In this document: one piece after another, positions 51,541 through 60,340 of the stretch
Layout of the letters: each line of letters opens with the position of its first letter
Position numbering within the stretch: position 1 is the stretch's first letter
Source of the DNA: Sphingomonas pruni NBRC 15498
GTDB taxonomy: Bacteria > Pseudomonadota > Alphaproteobacteria > Sphingomonadales > Sphingomonadaceae
Assembly: GCF_001598455.1 (NCBI RefSeq)
Contig: NZ_BCYZ01000020.1
Coordinates: forward strand, 1 to 63,093
Reading direction: 5' to 3'
DNA length: 63,093 nucleotides
Notes under the pieces: model-generated
Database searches by the model: none
What the model saw: the letters and a program-made list of their open reading frames with translations, nothing else
Told to the model about the DNA's origin: nothing
Program-made: the position numbers and the translations under genes

Positions 51541-52392
51541 TCATGCGACGATCACTTCCACACCAATGCCTTCGATTGCCGCGCGATCCTCGTCGCGGAT
51601 CGCGTCGTCGGTCACCAGCGTGCGAACCAGTTCCAGTCCGCCCAGCGCCGTGAACGAACGCTGCCCGATCTTGCTCGAATCGGCGACGAGGATGACGGTC
51701 TGCGCGGCGTCGATCATCGCGCGCTTCACCGCGATGTCGGACATCGCCGGATAGGTCAGGCCTGCCTCGAGATCGAGGGCGGCGGTCGCCAGGAAGAGTT
51801 TCTGGACGAACAGGCCGCGGAAATAGTCGGCCGACCGCTCGCCCGAGAGCGACAGGGTAGGGGCCTTGAAATGGCCGCCGGTCATATGGACCTCGAATCC
51901 CGGCTCGGCGCCCAGCATCAGCGCGATGTTGAGCGCGTTGGTGATCACCGTCATGTCGCGCTTGCCGATCAACTGCGCCGCCACCTCGGTCGTGGTCGAT
52001 CCGGAATCGAGGATGATCGTCTCGCCATCGTTCGCCAGCGCCGCGGCGGCGCGGCCGATGCGGCGTTTGGCGTCCATATTGTCGAGATGCTGGAGCGCCA
52101 TCGAGCGCACCTGCTGCGTCACCGACTTGAGGAAGGCGCCGCCATGTTCGCGCACGATATATCCGTCGGCCTCGAGCTTCTCGAGATCCTGGCGCATCGT
52201 CACCTCGGACACCTCGAATGCTTCGGCCAGGGTGCGCACGCGCGCGCTTCCTTCCTCCTGCAGCCAGTCGAGAATCCGGGCGCGCCGCGCCTCGCCGAGC
52301 AGCCGCGACCGCGAGCCCCCGCTCACTGGCCGGTCTTCCTTGTTGTCGCCGGGCTCGACACCCGACGCGACCTTATCGGCATGGCTCTCCAT
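51541..52392 (-). CDS. DeoR/GlpR-family sugar-phosphate-responsive repressor
   Basis: A 283-residue DeoR-family regulator. The N-terminal helix-turn-helix reads ARRARILDWLQEEGSARVRTLAEAFEVSEVTMRQDLEKLEADG (about residues 34-77), where the usual TIRRDL is TMRQDL. The C-terminal DeoR sensor domain has ILDSGSTTTEVA, TVITNALNIA, MTGGHFK and ADSSKIG, which bind sugar phosphates. ATG 52392 is chosen; longer starts up to 52488 would add a charged leader. It lies between the isomerase (same strand) and the transketolase/kinase operon (divergent), so it likely represses both, responding to a phosphate such as apulose-4-phosphate (inference). Confidence 0.9.
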   Translation of the reverse strand: MESHADKVASGVEPGDNKEDRPVSGGSRSRLLGEARRARILDWLQEEGSARVRTLAEAFEVSEVTMRQDLEKLEADGYIVREHGGAFLKSVTQQVRSMALQHLDNMDAKRRIGRAAAALANDGETIILDSGSTTTEVAAQLIGKRDMTVITNALNIALMLGAEPGFEVHMTGGHFKAPTLSLSGERSADYFRGLFVQKLFLATAALDLEAGLTYPAMSDIAVKRAMIDAAQTVILVADSSKIGQRSFTALGGLELVRTLVTDDAIRDEDRAAIEGIGVEVIVA

Positions 52393-52480
52393 GGTCTTCT
52401 GCTGGCTCGCTTCCAGTTTCGAGTTCGATAGGTCGAGTTTTCGCTTTTTGTCAATCTCCTCGTCTTTTGGCGGTAAAAGC

Positions 52481-52520
52481 GAAAGCAAACGTAAGCAAAT
52501 GGCTTGTGTTCGGATATAAT
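52481..52520 (+). promoter_or_regulatory. Promoter of the split-transketolase operon with tandem repeats
   Basis: A perfect -10 box TATAAT lies at 52515-52520, 35 bp before the transketolase start. Upstream, GAAAGCAAAC (52481-52490) and GTAAGCAAAT (52491-52500) form a tandem 10-bp repeat (7-8 of 10 identical) across the expected -35 zone; no good -35 box is seen. This fits an operator for the divergent DeoR regulator. A GGAGAGG ribosome site follows. Confidence 0.5.
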
Positions 52521-52554
52521 CACACTTATAGCCCTTCGCAGGAGAGGTTAATCA

Positions 52555-53430
52555 ATGGATCATCAGGCGCTTCGGTCTTCCGATGCGAACGCTCATACGC
52601 TGGAAGAGCGCGCCGCGCACGTCCGTGCGCGCGCCAATTGGATGCGTCAGCGGCTGCTCAAGATGATCGTCGATGCCGGCCAGGGCCATCCCGGCGGTGA
52701 CCTTTCGGCCAGCGACATCGTCGCGTCCCTCTATTTCGATATTCTGCGCATCGACAGCGCCAATCCGAACGCGCCCGATCGTGACCGCTTCATCCTGTCC
52801 AAGGGGCATTGCACCGGTGCGCTCTATACTGCGCTGGCGGGGGCGGGCTTCTTCCCAGAGGCCGAGCTCGACACCTATCTCAAGCCCGAATCGCGGCTCA
52901 ACGGCCATCCCAATCGCGTCTATCTGCCGGGGGTGGAGACCAATACCGGGCCGTTGGGCCATGGTTTTCCGGTCGGCGTCGGCGTCGCGGTGGCGGGGCA
53001 GATCGACGGCGCCGGCTATCGCGTGTTCGTGCTGACCGGCGACGGCGAGTTGCAGGAAGGCAGCATGTGGGAAGCGGCGATGTTCGCCGGCCACCGCAAG
53101 CTCGGCAACCTCACCGTGATCGTCGACCGCAACCGCCTGCAACAGGGCGCGCGCACCGAAGACACCAACGCGCTCGAGCCGCTCGCCGACAAATGGCGCG
53201 CGTTCGGCTGGGACGTGGTAGAGATCGACGGGCATGACGTCGGCGCTTTGCTCAAGGCGTTCGACGACGCCGCGCAGCCGCGCGACACGCCGCGCGTGCT
53301 GATTGCCAATACGTTCAAGGGCAACGGCGTCAGCTACATGCGCGACCAGGCCGGCTGGCATCATGGCGTCCCCAATGCGGACCAGCTTGCCCAGGCGATC
53401 GCCGAACTCGAAGCGGAGAAGAGCGCGTGA
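52555..53430 (+). CDS. Transketolase N-terminal (TPP-binding) subunit, candidate apulose-4-phosphate transketolase A
   Basis: A 291-residue split transketolase subunit. MIVDAGQGHPGGDLSASD (37-54) and DRFILSKGHCTGALY are typical. The thiamine-diphosphate motif is GDGELQEGS at about residues 162-170, closing with the Asn in VDRN. It covers only the pyrophosphate-binding half; the other half is the next gene, which it overlaps by 4 nt. Split two-subunit transketolases occur in carbohydrate side pathways; the AptA/AptB enzyme transfers a ketol group from apulose-4-phosphate to glyceraldehyde-3-phosphate, giving dihydroxyacetone phosphate and xylulose-5-phosphate. Context (isomerase, FGGY kinase) supports that role, but the substrate is inferred. 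Confidence 0.83.
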   Translation: MDHQALRSSDANAHTLEERAAHVRARANWMRQRLLKMIVDAGQGHPGGDLSASDIVASLYFDILRIDSANPNAPDRDRFILSKGHCTGALYTALAGAGFFPEAELDTYLKPESRLNGHPNRVYLPGVETNTGPLGHGFPVGVGVAVAGQIDGAGYRVFVLTGDGELQEGSMWEAAMFAGHRKLGNLTVIVDRNRLQQGARTEDTNALEPLADKWRAFGWDVVEIDGHDVGALLKAFDDAAQPRDTPRVLIANTFKGNGVSYMRDQAGWHHGVPNADQLAQAIAELEAEKSA

Positions 53431-54383
53431 ACGCCCCGGCCAACCTTCCCGGCATGTTCGACTGCCGCGACGCTTATGTTGCGGCGCTGGAGGAGCTTGC
53501 TGCGGCCGACGACCGTATCGTCGCCGTGTGCAACGATTCGGTCGGATCGTCCAAGCTCGGCAAGTTCCGCGAGCGCTTTCCGACGCGGCTGGTCAATGTC
53601 GGCATCGCCGAACAGAATATGGTCGGTGTCGGCGCCGGCCTCGCCAATGGCGGCAAGGTGCCGTTCGTCAGTGGCGCTGCCTGCTTCCTGACCGCGCGCG
53701 CGATGGAGCAGATCAAGGTCGACTGCGCCTATAGCCAGGCGAATGTGAAGCTGTGCGGCATTTCGAGCGGCGTCGCTTATGGTGAGCTCGGCGCGACGCA
53801 TCACAGTATCGAGGATGTCGCGTGGTTGCGCGCGATCGATAAGCTGACGGTGATCGTGCCGTCCGATCCGTGGGAAACGGCCGAAGCGGTCAAGGCCGCG
53901 GCCGCGCATGACGGTCCGGTCTTCATCCGTATCAGCCGCATGCCGGTGCCGGCGATCGAGCGGCCGGAGGGCGCGTCGTTCGCTATCGGCAAGGCGGAAA
54001 TGCTGCGCGACGGCGGCGACGTCGCGATCATCGCCAGCGGCACCTTGGTCCATCGCGCGATCGATGCGGCCAACGCGCTGGCGGGGCAGGGCATCGCCGC
54101 ACGCGTGATCAACATGGCGACCATCTCGCCGCTCGATACCGATGCCGTTGCCGCTGCCGCCGCGACCGGCGCGATCGTCACCGCGGAAGAGGGGCTGGCG
54201 CGCGGCGGACTGGGCGGCGCGGTCGCCGAATATTGTGCGCAGCATAAGCCGGTGCCGATGCGGATGCTCGGCTTTCAGGGTTTCGCGCCGACCGGATCGG
54301 CGAGCTGGCTGATGGACCATGCCGGGCTCAACGCCGCCGGCATCGCCGCGGCCGCGCAAGAACTGGTCGCCGGGAAAAGCTGA
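53427..54383 (+). CDS. Transketolase C-terminal subunit, candidate apulose-4-phosphate transketolase B
   Basis: A 318-residue partner subunit: pyrimidine-binding domain with the catalytic Glu in NVGIAEQNMVGVGAGLANGG (about 52-71), FLTARAMEQIKVDCAY, GATHHSIEDVAWLRAI, then a C-terminal transketolase domain (VAIIASGTLVHRAIDAA, ARVINMATISPLD, VTAEEGLARGGLGGAVAE). It completes the active site with the preceding subunit. The GTG start overlaps it by 4 nt, and the downstream kinase starts on its stop codon (TGATG). Architecture is like DXS/transketolase C-terminal halves; split format and context favour the apulose-phosphate enzyme. Confidence 0.83.
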   Translation: MNAPANLPGMFDCRDAYVAALEELAAADDRIVAVCNDSVGSSKLGKFRERFPTRLVNVGIAEQNMVGVGAGLANGGKVPFVSGAACFLTARAMEQIKVDCAYSQANVKLCGISSGVAYGELGATHHSIEDVAWLRAIDKLTVIVPSDPWETAEAVKAAAAHDGPVFIRISRMPVPAIERPEGASFAIGKAEMLRDGGDVAIIASGTLVHRAIDAANALAGQGIAARVINMATISPLDTDAVAAAAATGAIVTAEEGLARGGLGGAVAEYCAQHKPVPMRMLGFQGFAPTGSASWLMDHAGLNAAGIAAAAQELVAGKS

Positions 54384-55870
54384 TGGACGATCGGCTCATC
54401 CTCGCGATCGACCAGGGCACGACCAACACCAAGGCGCTGCTTGTCGCGCCTGACGGTTCGGTGCGCCTGTCGCGGTCGCGGGCGATGCGCGTCGATTATC
54501 CGCAATCGGGCTGGGCCGAGCAATCGGCCTCGGACATCTGGGCAGGCGTCGCCGCGCTGATCGCGGAACTGGCCGCCGCGGTCGACCCTTCGACCATTGC
54601 CGGCGTCGCGATCTCCAACCAGCGCGAGACGATCGTGCTGTGGGACGCCGAGACCGGCCGCCCCATCGGTCCGGCGGTCATCTGGCAATGCCGGCGTTCG
54701 GCCGATCGCTGCGCCGCCTTGCGCGCTGCTGGGCATGAAGCGGAGATCGTCGCGCGCAGCGGGCTTGGGATCGATCCCTTGTTCCCCGCCGCCAAGATCG
54801 CCTGGCTGCTCGACACGATCCCCAATGCGCGGGAGCGGGCGGAGCGCGGTGAACTCCGGTGCGGCACGGTCGACAGCTGGCTGTTGTGGAACCTGACCGG
54901 CGGCGCGGTGCACGCGACCGATTACGGCAACGCCTCGCGCACGCAACTCTTCAACATCGACACGCTCGAATGGGATGCCGAACTGGCCCGCCTGTTCGAC
55001 GTTCCGCTCGGCTTGCTGCCCAGGGTGATGCCGTCCGACAGCCGGTTCGGCGCCGTCGCTCCCGGACTGACCGCGCTCGCCGACGGCACGCCGATCCTGG
55101 CGGTGATGGGCGACAGCCACGCTGCCTTGTTCGAGCACAGCGCCGACGGAACGCAACGGGTCAAGGTGACGATCGGTACCGGCAGTTCGCTGATGGCGGC
55201 GACCCGGGAGCGGTTGCACTCGGCACATGGCCTGTCGAGCACGATCGCGTGGAGTCGCAGCGACCGCGTTCAATATGCGCTCGAGGGCAATATCCTGGTC
55301 TCGGGCCACGCCGCCGCTTTCGCTACCACCATGTTGGGACTGCCCGACGAGGCGGCACTGACGGCGCTGGCTGGGAGTGTGGAGGATAGCGGCGGCGTCG
55401 TGTTCGTGCCTGCGCTGGCCGGCCTCGGCGCACCGCATTGGTGCAGCGATGCCCGCGGCACGATCACCGGTCTCTCGTTGGCGACGCAACCGGCGCATAT
55501 CGCCCGCGCGACGTTGGAAGCGATCGCGCTCCAGATCGGCGATGTCGTGGCGGCGCTCGATGCCGATCTCGGCGCCCCGGTAGCCGAATTGTCGATCGAC
55601 GGCGGCGCCGCGCGCAACGCGTTGTTGATGCAAATGCTCGCAGATGTGACGGGCCGGCGCATCGTCAGATCCGCCATTCCCGAAGCGAGCGCGCTCGGCG
55701 TGGCGCGGCTGGCGGCGGACGGGACCGTCGTGACGCTGCCGGCAAGTAACCAGGAGCAAAAGGAATTTTTCGATCCCGTGATGCCGGCGGAGCAGCGCGA
55801 AAAGCTGCTTGCTCGCTGGCGTGAGGCGGTGGCCGGCGCGGTGCGCTCGGCCGGATCGAGCGAGACGTAA
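54383..55870 (+). CDS. FGGY-family carbohydrate kinase, glycerol-kinase-like; candidate D-apulose kinase
   Basis: A 495-residue FGGY kinase. Domain I: ILAIDQGTTNTKALLV (phosphate loop), AISNQRETIVLWDAETGRPIG, VIWQCRRSADRC, GTVDSWLLWNLTGG and NASRTQLFNIDTLEWD. Domain II: VMGDSHAALF (catalytic-base-type Asp in GDxxA), TIGTGSSLMAA, ALEGNILVSGHA and IDGGAARN. The sequence is closest to glycerol kinase but sits in an operon with a split transketolase and opposite a sugar isomerase, so a ketose such as apulose is the more likely substrate. Start overlaps the previous stop by 1 nt. It is followed, 65 nt on, by TonB receptor 2. Confidence 0.87.
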   Translation: MDDRLILAIDQGTTNTKALLVAPDGSVRLSRSRAMRVDYPQSGWAEQSASDIWAGVAALIAELAAAVDPSTIAGVAISNQRETIVLWDAETGRPIGPAVIWQCRRSADRCAALRAAGHEAEIVARSGLGIDPLFPAAKIAWLLDTIPNARERAERGELRCGTVDSWLLWNLTGGAVHATDYGNASRTQLFNIDTLEWDAELARLFDVPLGLLPRVMPSDSRFGAVAPGLTALADGTPILAVMGDSHAALFEHSADGTQRVKVTIGTGSSLMAATRERLHSAHGLSSTIAWSRSDRVQYALEGNILVSGHAAAFATTMLGLPDEAALTALAGSVEDSGGVVFVPALAGLGAPHWCSDARGTITGLSLATQPAHIARATLEAIALQIGDVVAALDADLGAPVAELSIDGGAARNALLMQMLADVTGRRIVRSAIPEASALGVARLAADGTVVTLPASNQEQKEFFDPVMPAEQREKLLARWREAVAGAVRSAGSSET

Positions 55871-55935
55871 CGCCGGGCGGAGATCCGGGAAGCTGGTGTG
55901 ATTGCGAAGAACACGGACCAAAAGGGAGTGGGACA

Positions 55936-58900
55936 ATGAAGGTATATCTGAAGAAACCGGGACTCGAACGGCGTGCCGCGCATGCCGCATTGCTTGCTGG
56001 TGCGAGCCTGATGACGATGATCGCGGTCCCGGCCTTCGCGCAGGAGACCCCCGCGCCGGCCCCGACTGCGGACGTTCCCCAGGATACGGCCGCAGCGCCG
56101 CAGGGCGAGATCGTCGTCACTGGCAGCCGCATCAAGAGCCCGACCTTGACCTCGCCGTCGCCGCTTCAGGTCATCACCAGCGAAGACTTGCGCAAGCAGG
56201 GCACGACCAACGTCCAGGACATCCTGCAGATCAATCCCGCAGTCGGCATTCCGGGCAAGAGCCGTAACACGACCGGCAACGACACCGATCCCGGCCTTGC
56301 GACCATCAACCTTCGCAATCTCGGCCCCGATCGCACGCTAGTGCTGATCGACGGACGCCGCACGGTGGCGGGCGTTCCCGGCACCGCGCAGGTCGACGTG
56401 TCGATGATCCCGCCGTCCTTCGTCGATCGCGTCGATGTGCTGACCGGCGGCGCGTCGGCGGTCTATGGATCGGACGCGATCGCGGGCGTGGTGAACTTCA
56501 TCTACAAGAAGAAGTTCGAGGGCATTCAGCTCAACGTCCAGGACGGCATCTCCGAAAAGGGCGACGACCACGAACTCGACGCCAACGTCACGTTCGGGTC
56601 CAATTTCGCCGGCGGCCGCGGCAATGTCATGGCTTATGTCGGCTGGAATCAGGCCAGCGCCGTGTTTGCCGCCGATCGCGATTTCAGCCGCCTTTCGGCC
56701 CTGAGCCTGGGTACGACTGAACGCGTCGCCGGCAAGTCCGACCTCAATCTCAAGGCGGCGCAGGATATCTTCAAGCGCGCTTATGTGCCGTCGAGCGTCG
56801 GCCCGGGCGGCGCCTTCGTGATCGGCAGCAAGTCGAACCAGATCATCAGCCCGGACGGTTCGTTCCATAGCTACAACGCAGCGACCGACGGCTTCAATGC
56901 TGCGCAATACGGCCAGATCGCGCCGCCGACGAAGCGCCTGACCTTCGCTCAGCGCACCAATTTCGACGTGACCGACAAGGTCAACGTCTTCCTCGAAACG
57001 ACCTATGTGAACGTGCGCACCAATGGCGAGCGCGAAGCATCGCCGATGCGGACCGATAGTGCGTTGGGCGCGTTCCCGGGGACTGGCGGCTTCTATCCGA
57101 TCCAATATGCGGTGACCGATCCGAACACCGGCGCGACGGTGATCGTCAACAACCCGCTGGTCCCGACGGCCGTCTTCAATGCCGCTACCAACCGTTCGAA
57201 CAACGACGCGATCGGGTCGAAAGACCTGAGCATGCTGATCCGCACGACCGCCTTCGGCTCCCGCAAGACGCCGACCGAGCGCGACAATTTCCGGATCGCC
57301 GCCGGCGGATCCTGGGACATTGGCGGCAGCTGGAGCCTCGATGGCTATTACCAGTATAGCTACACCAAGCAGCACCAGGAAATGACCGGGCTGGCGAACC
57401 TCTACAACCTCGCCAACGCGCTCCAGGTCATGCCGGACATCTTCGACTATAATAAGAACGGCAACACCACCGAAGCGGTGTGCGTCGATGCCAATGCCCG
57501 TGCGGCGGGGTGTGTGCCGGTCGACATTTATGGTCTCAACCCGGATGGCTCCTCGAAGATTTCGGCGGCCGCGGCGAAATACCTCCAGACCAATCTGGTG
57601 CGCGACTCCAAGCAGGAGATGCAGGTCGCATCGCTCAACCTGGGCGGCAATCTGTTCAAGCTGCCATACGGTCCGCTCCAGATTTCGGTCGGTGCCGAAT
57701 ATCGCACCGAATCCAGCCGCGACATCTTCGATCCGCTGAGCAACCAGGCGAAGAACGGTTACGTCCAGGAATTGAACACGTCGGGTTCGTTCAACGTCAA
57801 GGAAGCCTATGGCGAAGTTGTCGCGCCGATCCTGGCGGACTTGCCGTTCTTCAAGGCCTTGACCTTGCGCGGCGCCTATCGCCTGTCGGACTATTCGACC
57901 GTCGGCAGCTTCTCGGCGTGGAATGTCGGCGGCGAATGGGCGCCGACCTCTGATATCCGCTTCCGCGCGGTCTATGCGCACGCCGTTCGCGCGCCGAATA
58001 TCGGCGAGCTGTTCTCGGCGGCGTCATCGGGTATCACCTCGATCACCGATCCGTGCCAGGGCATTACCCTGACCTCAACGGGTACGACGGCGGCCAACTG
58101 CCTTGCGGTCCCGTCCGTCGTCGCGAACATCAACGCCAACGGCAAGTTCACGCTGACGCCGTCGGACCAGAGCGGCGTCGGCAGCGTGTCGGGCAGCAAT
58201 CCGAACATCAAGCAGGAAACCGGCAAGACCTTCACCGCGGGTGTCGTGATCAATCCGCGGTCGATCAATGCCCTGCGCAACCTGACTTTCACGGCTGATT
58301 ATTTCGATATCCAGCTGCAGGGCGCGATCAGCCGTCTGTCGACGACGACCATCCTCAACAAATGCTACGTGCAGGGCATTTCCGACTTCTGCCAGTTCAT
58401 CACCCGGCGCGACCAGCCGTCGGGCGCGTTCAGCATCGGGTCGGTCCAGCAGATCTTCACGACCCTGGTGAACAGCGGCGGCGCGTTCACGCGCGGCCTC
58501 GACTTCACGCTGAACTATCGGCAGGCAGTGCTCGGCGGTACCGCCACGTTCGAGGGCAGCTGGACCCATCTGCTCAAGAACGGCGTCGTTCCGCTCCAGG
58601 GCGACAAATACGACAATACGATGGGCGAGTTCGGCAATCCGCGAGACAAGGCCGTCCTGACGCTCGACTGGTCGAACGACATGTTCGGTATCACGGTCAC
58701 AAATCAGTATATCGGCAAGCAGATGCTGGACTATGAGAACTTCCAGACGACCTATGTGCTGGCCGATGGTTCCTTGCCGCCCAAGAGCTTGTTCACGCTC
58801 GGCGCGCGGGTCTACACCGACGTGCAGGTTCGCTTCGACGTGAAGAAGAACTGGGAATTCTACCTCGGCGCGAAGAACGCCTTCGATGTGAAGATGCCGC

Positions 58901-58992
58901 CGCTCTACGGCAATGTCGGCAACTTCAACCCGTCGACGATCTACGATCCGATCGGCCGCCGCTTCTACGCCGGTTTCCGCATCAAGATGTAA
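55936..58992 (+). CDS. TonB-dependent outer-membrane receptor 2
   Basis: A 1018-residue receptor. The signal peptide ends near PAFA-QET (residue 35) and is followed by a TonB-box-like EIVVTGSRIKSP. The plug has LQVITSEDLRKQGTTNVQDILQINPAVG, TINLRNLGPDRTLVLIDGRR, and VDRVDVLTGGASAVYGSDAIAGVVNFI. A large beta-barrel follows and ends GRRFYAGFRIKM, that is, with Met instead of the usual aromatic residue. GGGAGTGGGACA precedes ATG 55936. This NLRNLGxxRTLVLIDGRR type is abundant in sphingomonads. Adjacency to the candidate apiose operon suggests a ligand carrying that sugar. A strong terminator follows. Confidence 0.93.
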   Translation: MKVYLKKPGLERRAAHAALLAGASLMTMIAVPAFAQETPAPAPTADVPQDTAAAPQGEIVVTGSRIKSPTLTSPSPLQVITSEDLRKQGTTNVQDILQINPAVGIPGKSRNTTGNDTDPGLATINLRNLGPDRTLVLIDGRRTVAGVPGTAQVDVSMIPPSFVDRVDVLTGGASAVYGSDAIAGVVNFIYKKKFEGIQLNVQDGISEKGDDHELDANVTFGSNFAGGRGNVMAYVGWNQASAVFAADRDFSRLSALSLGTTERVAGKSDLNLKAAQDIFKRAYVPSSVGPGGAFVIGSKSNQIISPDGSFHSYNAATDGFNAAQYGQIAPPTKRLTFAQRTNFDVTDKVNVFLETTYVNVRTNGEREASPMRTDSALGAFPGTGGFYPIQYAVTDPNTGATVIVNNPLVPTAVFNAATNRSNNDAIGSKDLSMLIRTTAFGSRKTPTERDNFRIAAGGSWDIGGSWSLDGYYQYSYTKQHQEMTGLANLYNLANALQVMPDIFDYNKNGNTTEAVCVDANARAAGCVPVDIYGLNPDGSSKISAAAAKYLQTNLVRDSKQEMQVASLNLGGNLFKLPYGPLQISVGAEYRTESSRDIFDPLSNQAKNGYVQELNTSGSFNVKEAYGEVVAPILADLPFFKALTLRGAYRLSDYSTVGSFSAWNVGGEWAPTSDIRFRAVYAHAVRAPNIGELFSAASSGITSITDPCQGITLTSTGTTAANCLAVPSVVANINANGKFTLTPSDQSGVGSVSGSNPNIKQETGKTFTAGVVINPRSINALRNLTFTADYFDIQLQGAISRLSTTTILNKCYVQGISDFCQFITRRDQPSGAFSIGSVQQIFTTLVNSGGAFTRGLDFTLNYRQAVLGGTATFEGSWTHLLKNGVVPLQGDKYDNTMGEFGNPRDKAVLTLDWSNDMFGITVTNQYIGKQMLDYENFQTTYVLADGSLPPKSLFTLGARVYTDVQVRFDVKKNWEFYLGAKNAFDVKMPPLYGNVGNFNPSTIYDPIGRRFYAGFRIKM

Positions 58993-59015
58993 CCGCGCAA
59001 CCCGTTTCCTCCCCT

Positions 59016-59057
59016 GGGCGGTGGAAGCAGTTTCGGCTGCCTCCGCCGCCCTTTTTT
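59016..59057 (+). terminator. Rho-independent terminator after TonB receptor 2
   Basis: A 15-bp near-perfect stem (59016-59030 with 59037-59051; GGGCGG...CCGCCC at the base) has a TTTCGG loop and six T. The spacer 59058-59220 that follows shows no gene. Confidence 0.9.
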
Positions 59058-59220
59058 GGGTGAGTGGAGCGAGTTGCCGCATGGTTATGGGAACAGGCTT
59101 TCGGCGAGATTGACTTGGCTCGCTCACGGATCGCCAGGAGGGTCGCCCAGCTGTCGCTGCGATCTTCTGAAGAGTTGACCTAACGTCTGACACATCGGAC
59201 GGCGCCAAAATGAAATTTTA

Positions 59221-59259
59221 GTTGACTAGGAAACCTAAACCTATAGTTTCCTAGTCAAC
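59221..59259. promoter_or_regulatory. MarR operator: 14-bp perfect inverted repeat
   Basis: GTTGACTAGGAAAC (59221-59234) and GTTTCCTAGTCAAC (59246-59259) are exact reverse complements, separated by 11 bp, and end 12 bp before the MarR start. Each arm also holds its own CTAG-centred symmetry. A TATAGT at 59242-59247 may be the -10 box. Autoregulation by the downstream MarR protein is the natural reading. Confidence 0.75.
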
Positions 59260-59271
59260 ATTGGAGTCGTG

Positions 59272-59724
59272 ATGCACGCGGTTTCTGACCTTACTGCCCA
59301 TATGGGCTACCTCCTGCGCATGGTGTCGAATGCGGTGTCTCAAGAGTTCGCGCGTAAAGTCGCGAGTGAGGGCGTGACTGTGGCTGAGTGGGCGCTGCTG
59401 CGCTCGCTCTACGATAGCGATCCTGCCGCACCTTCGGCTCTCGCGCGGAAAATGGGGCTGACCAAAGGAGCAATCAGCAAGCTTGCCGAACGGCTACTGG
59501 AAAAAGGCCTGCTCGAACGTACTGGCAATCCTGATGACAAGCGCGGGCATCGGCTGTCCTTGTCGGCTGTTGGTTTGGCGAAAGTGCCGCTGCTTGCCGC
59601 CTTGGCGGACGGGAACGATGCGGCGTTCTTCGCCGTCCTGACCGGCGAGGAGCGAGATGGATTGCGGCATTTGCTGGCTGCATTGATCGACAGACACGGG
59701 TTGTCGGCCGTTCCGATCGACTGA
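59272..59724 (+). CDS. MarR-family transcriptional regulator
   Basis: A 150-residue winged-helix dimer of the MarR family: helix-rich N-terminus (LTAHMGYLLRMVSNAVSQEFARKVA), then VTVAEWALLRSLY, SALARKMGLTKGAISKLAERLLEKGLLER (recognition helix, about 55-83), and the wing DDKRGHRLSLSAVG. TGGAG six bases upstream picks ATG 59272 over GTG 59269. The region just upstream is a perfect inverted repeat. Base composition here is lower in GC than in the sugar genes. It is followed 28 nt later by a DUF1398 gene, its likely target and operon partner. The effector is unknown. Confidence 0.9.
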   Translation: MHAVSDLTAHMGYLLRMVSNAVSQEFARKVASEGVTVAEWALLRSLYDSDPAAPSALARKMGLTKGAISKLAERLLEKGLLERTGNPDDKRGHRLSLSAVGLAKVPLLAALADGNDAAFFAVLTGEERDGLRHLLAALIDRHGLSAVPID

Positions 59725-59752
59725 CCCCAAGCTTTCACCAGGCTATTGAACA

Positions 59753-60166
59753 ATGGAACTGTGCGTGGACGCGGAACGGATTGCCATCGCCCGAACTTGC
59801 CTCGACGCGGCGTATGACGGGAGCCTGAGTTTTCCCGATATTATCGTCAGACTTATGGGCGCGGGCTTCGAGGGGTATTCGGTCGACTATCGGCGTGATG
59901 CGCAGACCTACTATCTGCCGGACGGCGATACTGTGGAACTGGCCACGCCGCAGATTCCCGGGCTGGTCTCGGAACCGTTCGACAGCGCCAAGGTGGAAGC
60001 GCTCGTTCGCTGGGCGCAGGCTAACGACCGTGAGTATAGCTACGGCGCCTTTTGCGAGAAGGTGAAGGCGGCAGGCTGTGCCGGTTATCTGGTTTCCTTC
60101 GTCGGCCGCCGCGTCGTCTATTATGGGCGCACCGCGGAAACCCATGTCGAACTGTTCCCGCAGTAA
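59753..60166 (+). CDS. DUF1398 family protein (YbcV-like)
   Basis: A 137-residue small cytosolic protein of the DUF1398 family. Family text: LSFPDIIVRLMGAGFEGYSVDYRRDAQTYYLPDG near residues 24-57, and YSYGAFCEKVKAAGCAGYLVSFVGRRVVYYGR near 95-127. No signal peptide or membrane segment. It is probably co-transcribed with the MarR regulator 28 nt upstream. Members are often described as phage- or stress-associated hypothetical proteins; no enzymatic role is established to my knowledge. The 174-bp gap to the next gene holds nothing I recognise. Confidence 0.8.
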   Translation: MELCVDAERIAIARTCLDAAYDGSLSFPDIIVRLMGAGFEGYSVDYRRDAQTYYLPDGDTVELATPQIPGLVSEPFDSAKVEALVRWAQANDREYSYGAFCEKVKAAGCAGYLVSFVGRRVVYYGRTAETHVELFPQ

Positions 60167-60340
60167 CGCGGTTGCATTGCGATTTGCGCCCTGGAACACG
60201 ATTTCTGCGGCAAGCCCGACCCGGCGACAAAGGGCAGTGAAGTAGATGTGGCTCAAATCCGCTCACGGGCAATGCGCCCCACAGCCGTCCATTCCGCGAC
60301 TACGTCGCCGATCTGACCTGCCGATCTTGAAATATGTGGT

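Noticed and set aside
54383..55870. Simple call of glycerol kinase for the FGGY gene
   Set aside because: The sequence is glycerol-kinase-like, but there is no glycerol facilitator or glycerophosphate dehydrogenase nearby, and the operon partners are transketolase subunits.
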